Shown: positions 45,136 through 52,630 of the stretch, piece after piece
Position numbering within the stretch: the stretch's first letter is position 1
How the letters are laid out: each line of letters begins with the position of its first letter
Assembly (NCBI GenBank): GCA_964559835.1
Contig: CAZLJE010000017.1
Span: 48,785 to 112,784, forward strand
From: DAISJI01 sp964559835
GTDB taxonomy: Bacteria; Acidobacteriota; Terriglobia; Terriglobales; Acidobacteriaceae
Direction of reading: 5' to 3'
Length of the DNA stretch: 64,000 nt
The notes under the pieces: model-generated
What the model saw: only the letters and a program-made list of their open reading frames with translations
Databases searched by the model: none
Told to the model about the DNA's origin: nothing
Position numbers and translations under genes: made by a program

Positions 45136-46557
45136 TTGCGCAGAACCCGCTTCATGAGTGTGCTCTTCCTCGTCCTGTCCGCTTCCTACTTCGCGATGCC
45201 GCAGTTCCGTCAGGCGATCGAGACCCCCCTCCTGGTGCGGCAGATCGAATCCGGGAACTTCAACTCCGCCCGCGTCTCTCAACTCGGGGGTTGGAAGGCC
45301 GATGCCGAGTCGCGCCATGACCCGCGTATGCTCGCCTTCGTCGCCCTCTATACCGACGATGTCCATGAGGCGACTCGCCTCGCCGATCTCGCCGTTGCAG
45401 CCGACCCCCAGTACGGTTGGATCTACTACCACCTTTTCGGCCGCGGCAATCGACACAAACTGCCTGAGGCCGCAACCCTCGCCAAAAAGGTCCAGGCCTT
45501 TGATCCCGACAACGCCGTCGGCTACCTCATCGAAGCCGAGCACATCCGCGAGACCAACGACGCATTCAAGAAACCGCTGACCGCGCAAAAGGCCGACATG
45601 GAACAGCGCTATAACCAGGTGGAGTGGCGCCAGGCCATGGAAAAGGCATTTGCGGCCAGGAAATACGATTCGTATTCCATCGCGCGGTTTGACCTCGAGC
45701 GTCACATCCTGCATGAGAAGGGTCTCGACAGCCCCATTCGCTTCGTACTCAACCTCGCGTCTTATCCCATCCCGAACCTGCTCAACATCCGTGAGTACGC
45801 GAACCTCCGCGCTAACTATCAGGGCAAGAACGCAGCCGATGCCGGCAACACCAAAGAAGCGCTCGACCACTACTGGGCCGTCGCCCGCTTCGGCGAGCGT
45901 ATGCAACTCGGCTCCACCCTGTTGATCGAGCAGTTGATCGCTACCGCCGTACAGGAGATTGCGTACAAGCCGCTGATCGACCTCCTACGCAAGAACGGCG
46001 ACATCCAGCAGGCGGACTCGCTTCAGTATTCCTCCGACTTCATCCTCCGCCGGGCCGAGTTTTTCCGCGGCAAGGATATCCTTGCCCAGAGCGCGACCTA
46101 CACCTGGAACGCCATCCTGGTGAACGTCTTCCTCGGACTGACGATCGTCTTCGCCATCCTGACCGCATGTTCGATCTGCTATGTGAACGTGAAACGTTGG
46201 TGGCGGGCCCACAAGAAAGGTTCCATTTACGGCGGCATCACCATTGCAGAAAATTACTTCCCGATCCTGCTCTTCATCTTTTCGACCGGTCTTTACATCA
46301 GCTATTACCCGTACGCCCGCAATTTCCAGCACTATATGACCGCGACCGGTGACATGCACGATCTCGAATCCGTGTTCTACAACACGATCTCCCTGCCGGC
46401 CGCCATGCCCCGATTTATGCAGCTCAGCGTCGGCAACCCGTTCGTCCCGTACGTCTGGTATGCGCTCGGCGCCATCGCCATCGTGGTCGCCGCCCAGTTT
46501 TTGGTTCCAGAAAGGAAACTAACGGAGCAGTCTAAGATGGACGCAGTCGCACGTTGA
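45136..46557 (+). CDS. Membrane protein with helical repeats, function unknown
   Basis: A TTG at 45136 follows GGAGG (45127-45131) and would give a basic MRRTRF leader before the first membrane helix; an ATG at 45154 is the alternative. The roughly 470-residue protein has an N-terminal anchor and a periplasmic region resembling TPR-type helical repeats (LADLAVAADPQYGWIYYHLF, LAKKVQAFDPDNAVGYLIEAE). Three or four C-terminal membrane helices follow. It is divergent from ETF-QO. No family is recognised. Confidence 0.65.
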   Translation: MRRTRFMSVLFLVLSASYFAMPQFRQAIETPLLVRQIESGNFNSARVSQLGGWKADAESRHDPRMLAFVALYTDDVHEATRLADLAVAADPQYGWIYYHLFGRGNRHKLPEAATLAKKVQAFDPDNAVGYLIEAEHIRETNDAFKKPLTAQKADMEQRYNQVEWRQAMEKAFAARKYDSYSIARFDLERHILHEKGLDSPIRFVLNLASYPIPNLLNIREYANLRANYQGKNAADAGNTKEALDHYWAVARFGERMQLGSTLLIEQLIATAVQEIAYKPLIDLLRKNGDIQQADSLQYSSDFILRRAEFFRGKDILAQSATYTWNAILVNVFLGLTIVFAILTACSICYVNVKRWWRAHKKGSIYGGITIAENYFPILLFIFSTGLYISYYPYARNFQHYMTATGDMHDLESVFYNTISLPAAMPRFMQLSVGNPFVPYVWYALGAIAIVVAAQFLVPERKLTEQSKMDAVAR

Positions 46558-46568
46558 ACACTCGTCGG

Positions 46569-47000
46569 TTAAATCACGAAGTTCTTAAGGCTCAGCACGA
46601 GAGAACCTCTTCCCGATAGCTTCGCCCTGAATCTTTCATCTGCTGTTATGACCGCGCACGCAGCTCTCTCCGCAAGTGCAACGTACATGCAGTCATACGG
46701 GGGATGCGACTCGGCGATCGCGATTTTCAGGGCGGCTGGGGCCAGAGATGTGGTCGCTGTGAGCAAAATCCCAAGCGAAAGAAACCGGTCTAGCAGCTTG
46801 TACGCCTCAGTTACTGAAACTTGTTGGTTTATATGGGTGCGTTTCCACAGCACATTGGCTATTTCCGCGACGATGAACTCGGGCGCCAAGAGCGAACAAC
46901 GCCCTTCCCGGTGACTTTCGATCAGAGCATCGGCCACATTGCTGTATGGTTCGCGAAGGAGCGCCTTGGCCATGACGCTCGCATCCACGACGTAGCGCAC
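46569..47000 (-). CDS. PIN-domain toxin (VapC-like)
   Basis: The 143-residue protein has the four acidic residues of PIN ribonucleases: Asp6 (VVDASV), Glu46 (VAEIANVLW), Asp103 (YDCMYVALAE) and Asp121 (TADERF). VapC enzymes cleave tRNA or rRNA when not held by their antitoxin. It starts 2 bp after the stop of a small basic protein that has the size and position of an antitoxin. Confidence 0.85.
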   Translation of the reverse strand: MRYVVDASVMAKALLREPYSNVADALIESHREGRCSLLAPEFIVAEIANVLWKRTHINQQVSVTEAYKLLDRFLSLGILLTATTSLAPAALKIAIAESHPPYDCMYVALAERAACAVITADERFRAKLSGRGSLVLSLKNFVI

Positions 47001-47002
47001 AG

Positions 47003-47206
47003 TTATCGGTCTCGATCTTCGCGAATCAAATCAACACTGTCGTCGAGTTCGCCCACGCGCTTGTAGATCCGTTCTCGAATGCGGCGAATGTCATCGAGAA
47101 CGGGATCTTTTCGCCGTGGTTTTCCGCGAGCGGCCTTCTCGGATTCTTTCCAGAGACGGACCATCTCTTCCGCGCGCGCCGCAGCCGAGTTGGATTTCGT
47201 TCTCAT
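47003..47206 (-). CDS. Putative antitoxin of the VapBC-like pair
   Basis: The 67-residue product is highly charged and helical (ARAEEMVRLWKESEKAARGK), ending in an acidic/basic stretch (IYKRVGELDDSVDLIREDRDR). No AbrB or ribbon-helix-helix motif can be identified with confidence. It is called an antitoxin from its size, charge and 2-bp spacing to the PIN toxin. It starts 27 bp after the stop of etfA. Confidence 0.6.
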   Translation of the reverse strand: MRTKSNSAAARAEEMVRLWKESEKAARGKPRRKDPVLDDIRRIRERIYKRVGELDDSVDLIREDRDR

Positions 47207-47233
47207 GGCTCAGAGTTTACGTCAAGAAACCTA

Positions 47234-48229
47234 CTACGTTCCAGCTTTCGCTTTCTTCACTTCTTCCACCAGCGGCGGCACGATATCAAATAAATTCCCG
47301 ACTACGCCGTAATCCGCGATCTCAAAGATCGGCGCCTCGCCATCTTTATTGACTGCCACGATCGTCCGCGCCCCCTTCATCCCGACGATGTGTTGGATCG
47401 CTCCGCTGATTCCCAGCGCCAAGTACAGCTTCGGCGCGACCGTCTGTCCCGACGATCCCACCTGCCGCTCCATCGGCAGCCAGCCCGAATCGCAGATCGG
47501 ACGCGACGCCGCGATCTCCCCGCCCAGCGCGTCGGCTAACTGCTTCGCCAGTTCGATATTCTTCTGCTCTTTGATCCCGCGGCCGACAGCAACGATGATC
47601 TCCGCCTGGCTCAGGTCCACTGCCTGCTTCGCTTCCTTGAACGGCGCTTCCGGTTTCGTGCGGATCGCGCTCTCCGGAACGTCGACACTCACCGTCTCGA
47701 CCGGCGCCGGCGACGCTCCCGCTTCCGCCTTGTCCGCGCGATAAGCGCCCGTCTGGAACGTCGCGAAGTGCGGCCCGTCGCCTGTGAACGCCACGTCCGC
47801 CGCGAACTTGCCCTGGAACATCTGGCGCGTGAACAGCAGTTGCTCGCCGTCTTTACGGAAACCGATGCAGTCGCTGATCAGCGTCCGCCCCAGCGCGGTC
47901 GTCAGTTGCGGCGCGAAGTCGCGCACTTGGTACGTGTGCGGCATCAGCACCAGTCGCGGTTGCTTCTGTTCGATGAACTGCCGCAAACCAGCGGCGAATC
48001 CATCCGGAGTGTAGGGCTCCAGCCGTGGCGATTCGACGGCATACACCTTGGCGACCTTCTTGCCCGCGACTTCTTTCGCGATCTCGCCGACTCCGTTGCC
48101 CGCGACCGCGGCTTCCAACGTCCAACCGGTCTCTGCCGCGACTGCCTGCCCTGCGGCGATCGTCTCCCAACTCACGCGGTTCAGCTTCCCTTCCCGCTGT
48201 TCCACAACCACCAAAATTGTGTCCGCCAT
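47234..48229 (-). CDS. etfA: Electron transfer flavoprotein alpha subunit
   Basis: The ATG at 48229 (MADTILVVVEQREGKLNRVS) gives 331 residues; the frame runs on upstream through a repeat without family likeness. The C-terminal FAD-binding domain is clear: VAVGRGIKEQKNIELAKQLA, VGSSGQTVAPKLYLALGISG and IQHIVGMKGARTIVAVNKD. With EtfB it carries electrons from acyl-CoA and related dehydrogenases to ETF-QO. Confidence 0.95.
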   Translation of the reverse strand: MADTILVVVEQREGKLNRVSWETIAAGQAVAAETGWTLEAAVAGNGVGEIAKEVAGKKVAKVYAVESPRLEPYTPDGFAAGLRQFIEQKQPRLVLMPHTYQVRDFAPQLTTALGRTLISDCIGFRKDGEQLLFTRQMFQGKFAADVAFTGDGPHFATFQTGAYRADKAEAGASPAPVETVSVDVPESAIRTKPEAPFKEAKQAVDLSQAEIIVAVGRGIKEQKNIELAKQLADALGGEIAASRPICDSGWLPMERQVGSSGQTVAPKLYLALGISGAIQHIVGMKGARTIVAVNKDGEAPIFEIADYGVVGNLFDIVPPLVEEVKKAKAGT

Positions 48230-48289
48230 CTCCGCCCTTTCGGTATTGTCTTCCGAGCAAGTTCCTTTCTGTATTGTCATTCCGAGCGA

Positions 48290-48333
48290 GGATGCCGCCA
48301 TAAGCGCCCCGCCTTTGGGCGCTTGCGGCATCC
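48290..48333. repeat. Long hairpin in a TGTCATTCCGAG-type intergenic repeat
   Basis: GGATGCCGC / GCGGCATCC and AAGCGCCC / GGGCGCTT nest into a 17-bp stem with a 3-nt bulge, about 60 bp upstream of etfA. It is embedded in sequence of the kind GTCATTCCGAGCGAGG ... TCGAGGAACCTGC, which looks like a dispersed repeat of the genome. It may form a transcript-processing or attenuation structure between the small membrane gene and etfA. Confidence 0.65.
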
Positions 48334-48366
48334 GAGTCGAGGAACCTGCTTCTTTCTCGGATTAGT

Positions 48367-48394
48367 CAAAAATCAAAAATCGAAAATCAAAAAT
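48367..48394. repeat. AATCAAAAATC repeat, copy 1
   Basis: An A-rich run built from CAAAAATC/CGAAAATC units lies across the stop of the small membrane gene at 48387. A closely related run is at 48716-48750, just after the end of the other small membrane gene. Confidence 0.7.
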
Positions 48395-48629
48395 GCTGTT
48401 GTTCTTCTCTCTCTGCCCGCCGTCTCACCGCGTGTCCCCAGACGACCAATCCTACCGACACGAATGCGATGGCGATCAGTACCGCCGAAAATCCAACTCT
48501 TTGACCCAACTTCAATCCGGCGGGCAGGAAGAACAGGACGAGAAAATCGAAAAACAACACCATCCCGCCGATCAATTCCAGGCTCAGCCCTGTTTCTTTT
48601 CTCTCTTCAGCGCTCACGTGTACCGGCAT
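48387..48629 (-). CDS. Small two-helix membrane protein in the etf locus
   Basis: The start at 48629 is set by a strong AGGAGGTG just upstream, giving 80 residues. Two membrane helices (LIGGMVLFFDFLVLFFLPAG; VLIAIAFVSVGLVVWGHAV) are followed by a charged tail. The family is not recognised. It lies between etfB and etfA on the same strand, so a link to ETF-dependent electron transfer or simple co-transcription is possible. Confidence 0.7.
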   Translation of the reverse strand: MPVHVSAEERKETGLSLELIGGMVLFFDFLVLFFLPAGLKLGQRVGFSAVLIAIAFVSVGLVVWGHAVRRRAEREEQQHF

Positions 48630-48715
48630 ACCCACCTCCTGGGATGAGTACCCGATATCACACCCGTACGCTTCGATCCTATGAGCGCTGTCACAGCTCT
48701 AAGGTCGGCAGTGTT

Positions 48716-48750
48716 CAATCAAGAATCAAAACTCGAAAATCAAAAATTGG
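48716..48750. repeat. AATCAAAAATC repeat, copy 2
   Basis: This run (ATCAAGAATCAAAACTCG and following A-rich bases) is a near copy of 48367-48394 and sits 3 bp from the end of the 96-residue membrane protein gene. Confidence 0.7.
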
Positions 48751-48752
48751 TT

Positions 48753-49043
48753 TCACGCCGCCCTTCTCGGCTCCTCATACACCGGCGGCGCCGCCACGAT
48801 GCTTCCCTCGATCGCTGCCGTGACTTTTTCCTTCTTCGAACCCTCAGCCGCGAGCGCCAGCCCCACCAGCCCCTGGGCCACAGCCCAGACCGGAAATAGC
48901 AGCGAACCGTCTCTAAAGCTCGCCGGCGCGAACAGCGCGATGAACATGGCGTCGAATACCAGCAGAGTCCATCCGACTACCCGCATCGTCAGCCCGGCCT
49001 CTTGCGGATCCAGCGGCGGCTCATATTCGGGATACGTCCTCAT
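48753..49043 (-). CDS. Small membrane protein in the etf locus
   Basis: The 96-residue product follows GGGAGGATG upstream of its ATG. It has two hydrophobic segments (VVGWTLLVFDAMFIALFAPASF; LLFPVWAVAQGLVGLALAA) and a Pro/Glu-rich C-terminus (APPVYEEPRRAA). It is not recognised. It resembles the 80-residue neighbour in layout (two helices, SD of the same strength), but no clear sequence homology is visible. Confidence 0.7.
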   Translation of the reverse strand: MRTYPEYEPPLDPQEAGLTMRVVGWTLLVFDAMFIALFAPASFRDGSLLFPVWAVAQGLVGLALAAEGSKKEKVTAAIEGSIVAAPPVYEEPRRAA

Positions 49044-49089
49044 CCAACATCCTCCCGACCGGATGCCGAACTCACCGTCGTAAGCGATT

Positions 49090-49147
49090 CAGATCTCCAG
49101 ATCTCCAGTTTCTAGATCTCCAGTTTCTAGATCTCCAGATTTCTAGA
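49090..49147. repeat. Short tandem repeat of TTTCTAGATCTCCAG units
   Basis: About four degenerate 15-bp units of TTTCTAGATCTCCAG and shorter AGATCTCC pieces run from just after the 96-residue gene to the stop of etfB, whose TAG lies inside the last unit. It is a simple-sequence tract, not a CRISPR array. Confidence 0.85.
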
Positions 49148-49913
49148 TGACCCTTGCGTCGTCCCTCAGCTTCTCGACCAGCTTCTTGGCGACCTCGCCC
49201 GGTGCGCCTTCCAGCATCTCGGTCTTTTTCGTCTTCTGAGGTATATAGAGGCGTTTGATCTGCTGAAGGTTGGGGCCGACTGCCGATTGCACCTCCGCCC
49301 ACGCCACTTTCTTCAGCGGCTTGTTCTTCGCCTGCTTGATCCCGATCAACGTCGCGTAGCGCAACTTGTTGATGCCCGACTGGATAGTTAGCACCGCCGG
49401 CAGCGGCATCTCGACATACTGGAAGAACCCCGCCTCGAGTTCCCGCTTCACCCGGATGCCTGCGTCTTTCTTTTCAATCTGCATGATGATCGTCGCGTGC
49501 GGCCACTTCAGCAGTTCGCTCAGGATCACTCCTGTCTGCGCATAGCCATAGTCATCCGATTGCAGCCCGGTGAAGATGAGGTCGAACTGCTCGCCCTGGA
49601 TCGCCGCCGCGAACGCCTTCGCCGTGTTGAACGCGTCCAGCCCGATGAACTTCTCGTCTTCCAGGTGAATGGCCCGGTCGGCGCCCTTGGCTAGGGCCTC
49701 GCGCAAAACTTGCTGCGCCCGCGCCGGTCCGGCCGTGATGACCACCACCTCGCCGCCATTCTTTTCCTTTTGCCGCAGCGCCTCTTCCAGCGCGTACGCA
49801 TCCGGCTCGTTCACTTCGTAGGAGACGTCCTCGCGGATCCACGTCCCACCCTCATTTAACTTCAGCGGTGCGTCCTTCTGCGGGACCTGCTTCATGCAGA
49901 CTAGGATTTTCAA
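49143..49913 (-). CDS. etfB: Electron transfer flavoprotein beta subunit
   Basis: The start is a TTG at 49913 with AGGAGG seven bases upstream; the frame extends further but family likeness begins exactly at LKILVCMKQVPQKDAPLKL. The 256 residues include VNEPDAYALEEALRQKE, the AMP-binding region FDLIFTGLQSDDYGYAQTG and KPLKKVAWAEV. It partners etfA, from which it is separated by two small membrane genes rather than being adjacent. Confidence 0.95.
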   Translation of the reverse strand: MKILVCMKQVPQKDAPLKLNEGGTWIREDVSYEVNEPDAYALEEALRQKEKNGGEVVVITAGPARAQQVLREALAKGADRAIHLEDEKFIGLDAFNTAKAFAAAIQGEQFDLIFTGLQSDDYGYAQTGVILSELLKWPHATIIMQIEKKDAGIRVKRELEAGFFQYVEMPLPAVLTIQSGINKLRYATLIGIKQAKNKPLKKVAWAEVQSAVGPNLQQIKRLYIPQKTKKTEMLEGAPGEVAKKLVEKLRDDARVI

Positions 49914-50158
49914 ATGAGTCCTCCTGCCGCGGCACAGCACGTCCGCCACAGCTTGAGCAAACGAATGAGTATAAATGACGCGATCGAACTTCGAAACTGC
50001 TCCGCACCTCCGCAAAATGAACTTACGAATCTCCTTCGTGTAACCTTCGTGCCCATTGTGTGAACCTTTTTGAACCGTGCACGAAAGTCACCACGGTTAC
50101 TCCGCTCGTTACTTGCGTTTGCTGACTAACATGTCGTTTAATGACCGCCGGTCCTAAC

Positions 50159-50413
50159 ATGCCGCGTGTCGCTCCAGATCGCCCCCTTACCATCGACGAA
50201 GTCCGCATCGTCGCTGACCTCCGCATCATGCACGCCAAGGTCGACGAACTGTTTCATATCGTCCAGGACCTTCAGCGCCGCCATCCCGAGCGCGATATTC
50301 ACATGTACTCGGACAAGCCGCTCCTTGGGCAGGATATCGAGCGCGTCGATGAGATCTACCTCTGGTTCGTCAAGCTGCGCGAGGAACGTGAGCGCTTGAA
50401 CGGTACGATGTAG
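50159..50413 (+). CDS. Small helical protein, paralogue A
   Basis: The 84-residue product (ATG at 50159; 50141 also possible) has the core PLTIDEVRIVADLRIMHAKV followed by a probable coiled-coil and a YLWFVKLREERERL tail. It is unrecognised. A second gene 56 bp downstream encodes a clear paralogue with the same core, so the protein is real and recently duplicated. No signal peptide or membrane segment is present. Confidence 0.7.
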   Translation: MPRVAPDRPLTIDEVRIVADLRIMHAKVDELFHIVQDLQRRHPERDIHMYSDKPLLGQDIERVDEIYLWFVKLREERERLNGTM

Positions 50414-50468
50414 CGCTCGCCACGCTGTTTTACCTGGACCCTCCCCGGCCCAGGTTCCGGGTGCTCCT

Positions 50469-50732
50469 ATGATGTCGCCAAAGAACCCGTTCGACCATCG
50501 GCCCCTTACCATCGACGAGGTCCGCATCGTCGCCGATCTCCGCATCATGCATGCCAAAGTCGACGATCTCTTCCACCTCGTCGAACAACTTCGCGACCGT
50601 TACGACGAATCCGTCGTCCACCAGTACGCCGACAAGGATCGTCTTTCACAGGACATCGACCGTGTTGACGCGATTTATCTCTGGTATGTCAAGCTCCGCG
50701 AGGAGCGCGACCGCCGCTCCGGCGGACGGTGA
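50469..50732 (+). CDS. Small helical protein, paralogue B
   Basis: The 87-residue product repeats the core of its neighbour (PLTIDEVRIVADLRIMHAKV, then DRVDAIYLWYVKLREERDRR), differing mainly in the linker (DRYDESVVHQYADKDRLSQD). The nucleotide sequence of the core is nearly identical in the two genes. The function is unknown; small size and heptad-like spacing suggest a dimerising helix. Confidence 0.75.
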   Translation: MMSPKNPFDHRPLTIDEVRIVADLRIMHAKVDDLFHLVEQLRDRYDESVVHQYADKDRLSQDIDRVDAIYLWYVKLREERDRRSGGR

Positions 50733-50744
50733 CTTGCCTTCCCA

Positions 50745-50817
50745 TGTGTCATTCTGACGACGCCGACAGTCCCCCGCGTGTCATTCTGAGGAGGACGTAA
50801 GTCCGACGAAGAATCAA
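50745..50817. repeat. TGTCATTCTGAG-type intergenic repeat
   Basis: Two copies of GTGTCATTCTGA stand 32 bp apart, the second followed by GGAGGACGTAAGTCCGACGAAGAATC. Related sequence occurs at 48276-48352 and, more degenerate, at 59470-59545. These look like dispersed non-coding repeats. Confidence 0.6.
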
Positions 50818-50850
50818 TGCATTTCCGCACGAATCGTAGTCCAAAGCAAA

Positions 50851-50875
50851 AGCGCCCCGGTTTATCCAGGGCGCT
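50851..50875 (-). terminator. Terminator of the Ala/Lys-rich secreted protein gene
   Basis: On the minus strand AGCGCCC(T)GG - ATAAA - CC(G)GGGCGCT is followed by TTTTGCTTT, about 22 bp after the stop of the gene at 50897. Confidence 0.75.
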
Positions 50876-50896
50876 CCGCTCCTAACTAACTCCTGA

Positions 50897-51709
50897 CTAC
50901 TGCTTCTCCACACTGGCGTTCGCCTTCGTGTCGGAGTTTGCGCTCACCTTGCCGTGCTTCTTCGCCGACGCCTTCGCGCTCGTGTCGTTCGATCCGCTCG
51001 CGTTCGCCGACATCTTCCCTGCCTTCGCATCGGCACCGTGCGAGCTCGATCCCGAAGCGTCCATGCTCACGCCGCTGCCCGAAACCGCACTCGTCGTCTG
51101 CGCAGCGGTGTTGCTTACTGCGCCCAACCCGACCGCCGGCTTCGACTCCGGTTCATCCTTCTTCGACTCCGGTTTCGACTCCTGCTGTTCCGCGCTCGCA
51201 TCCGTGATCGCAGACGTTGCCGTCGTGATTCCCTTCGCGTTGTCAGTCGTCTTTGCCGCCGCGTTCGTCGTGATCGCGGTCGTCGCCGTGGCTAATCCCT
51301 TTGCGCTGCCCTGACCTTCGGCGCTCGCATCCTGACTCGCCGCAACTGACGACTGTCCCGCAGCCTTAGCGTGCTTTTTCGATTCCTTGTCCGCCTTACG
51401 CGCTTGCTTCTCGGCTTTCTTCGCGTCGTTGCGCGCCTTTGCCTCGGCTTTCTCCTGCTGGATCTGCGCCGCCGTCTTCGTCTGGTCGACCGTGTTATTC
51501 ACCGTCCGACCCAAACCGTCGACATTCGCCGCGCCGTTTACGGTCTGGTCTACACCCAGCCCGCCATTCAATCCGCCGCGCGGTCCGCCGACCGCGCCGC
51601 CCACTGTGCTGCCGACGTTCCCGACGCCACCCACCCGCACCTGCGCCATTGCCGGCAGGGACAGCGCGAAACTGGTCGCTAGAATCATTGTGTATTTGCC
51701 GAACTTCAT
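50897..51709 (-). CDS. Low-complexity secreted protein, function unknown
   Basis: The ATG at 51709, preceded by GGAGGAGC, gives 270 residues. A signal peptide (MILATSFALSLPAMAQ) is followed by a Gly/Val-rich stretch, a Lys/Ala-rich probable helix (QQEKAEAKARNDAKKAEKQA), and an Ala/Ser/Thr/Lys tail. No domain is recognised. The composition resembles surface or histone-like Ala/Lys-rich periplasmic proteins. Confidence 0.7.
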   Translation of the reverse strand: MKFGKYTMILATSFALSLPAMAQVRVGGVGNVGSTVGGAVGGPRGGLNGGLGVDQTVNGAANVDGLGRTVNNTVDQTKTAAQIQQEKAEAKARNDAKKAEKQARKADKESKKHAKAAGQSSVAASQDASAEGQGSAKGLATATTAITTNAAAKTTDNAKGITTATSAITDASAEQQESKPESKKDEPESKPAVGLGAVSNTAAQTTSAVSGSGVSMDASGSSSHGADAKAGKMSANASGSNDTSAKASAKKHGKVSANSDTKANASVEKQ

Positions 51710-52017
51710 TGCGATTGCTCCTCCGGGATGGCCCCATCCATCAGGTTCGCCATCTCTCACCGCCCTGCATCAGTGCAACTCCCCTGCCACCAGCAACTCT
51801 GAAGGTAAGTGCCTGCTTACCAGACACTTAGTCCTCGGCCAGTACCTGCCTCATTACTTTGGTACTCAGAAAATTGTTCTTCTACTTAGGTCGAAATTGC
51901 AGTGTTTGCAGAGATTTGCAGACGGTAGGCACAGGCGTCGCGCCTGTCAACGAAGCTGAAGGAACGATCGGTTGATCCGTGTTAATCCGTGTATATCCGT
52001 GGCGGGCTTTTCTTGAT
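51710..52017. other. Intergenic region with ATCCGTG motif copies
   Basis: The first part upstream of the Ala/Lys-rich gene is its leader and promoter region; no convincing -35/-10 pair is chosen. From about 51970 there are three spaced ATCCGTG copies (TTGATCCGTGTTAATCCGTG, TATATCCGTGG). The same motif recurs at 59598-59620 (TTCATCCGTGTGAATCCGTGG), so it is a dispersed intergenic sequence. Confidence 0.6.
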
Positions 52018-52293
52018 TTATTCCAGAAACGCGACTGACTGCAGCCCGCTGATCTCGAACCGCTTTCGGCACCGCATATTCTTGCAGACCATCATGTCGT
52101 CGCGCCGGATCATGTACGTCCGCGCCTTCGCGAACTTCGCCCGGTCCCGCTCGTCCGCCCGCCCGGACAGTTGCTTCTTCTTCGTCCGCACCAGCCACTG
52201 CACTTCGTAGTCCGCCGACTGGTGGCAGTGCGGACAGTTCAGATTGTGCTGCTTCTTCTCCGGCCGCTCATCGTAAAAATCCCGCTCTTCCAT
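52018..52293 (-). CDS. Small zinc-ribbon protein
   Basis: The preferred ATG at 52293 starts MEERDFYDERPEKKQHN, giving 91 residues; the frame runs 11 codons further upstream. Two cysteine pairs, NCPHCHQSA and VCKNMRCRKRF, about 50 residues apart, probably bind one zinc. Between them lies a very basic region (VRTKKKQLSGRADERDRAKF), which suits nucleic-acid binding. The family is unknown. Confidence 0.65.
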   Translation of the reverse strand: MEERDFYDERPEKKQHNLNCPHCHQSADYEVQWLVRTKKKQLSGRADERDRAKFAKARTYMIRRDDMMVCKNMRCRKRFEISGLQSVAFLE

Positions 52294-52320
52294 GCCCTGA
52301 TTATGACATGCACCTCTCTT

Positions 52321-52352
52321 GCTCATTACTTATTACTTTATTACTTGTTACT
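52321..52352. repeat. TCATTACTTATTACT repeat, copy 1
   Basis: The AT-rich run GCTCATTACTTATTACTTTA and following bases recurs in altered form at 53529-53592 (TTATTACTCATTACTTATTA), in each case just upstream of a gene. Confidence 0.6.
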
Positions 52353-52361
52353 CTCTTTTCC

Positions 52362-52538
52362 GTGGCCAAGAAGAAGAAACCCAAAGCGTTCTCCGCGGTG
52401 ACGGCCGTCAAATCCATGTCCCGCACCCAGATCGGCGCCGTCCCGCCCACCCGTCGCGTCGAAAACACCAAGTAGAAGCGCGCCCTGACCAAGCCCAAAC
52501 ACAAGCCGACCCTCGCCGACGAGCTCGACGGCCAGTAA
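52362..52538 (+). CDS. Possible small basic protein gene interrupted by TAG
   Basis: A GTG at 52362 opens a frame for 37 residues (VAKKKKPKAFSAVTAVKSMS, then PTRRVENTK) to a TAG at 52473-52475. The same frame continues KRALTKPKHKPTLADELDGQ to a TAA at 52536. The whole looks like one 57-residue Lys-rich protein with an amber codon in the middle. It may be a small pseudogene or carry a sequence error. No Shine-Dalgarno sequence is clear. Confidence 0.35.
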
Positions 52539-52630
52539 CGCCGGCGTCGGTTTTCCTTCGCGTTCCTTTGCGTCCTTTGCGGTTAATCTTGTGGTTCCCT
52601 GCCCAAACCTGAAATAATCCTGCTTTCCTT

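Noticed and set aside
49090..49147. CRISPR array
   Set aside because: The repeat units are about 15 bp, contiguous and without unique spacers; it is a simple tandem repeat. No cas gene is present.
35265..52475. TAG recoded as a sense codon
   Set aside because: Several clear genes end in TAG in this window (the GT2 at 17735, the Wza-like gene at 27399, etfB at 49143), so the two in-frame TAGs are better explained by mutation or error.
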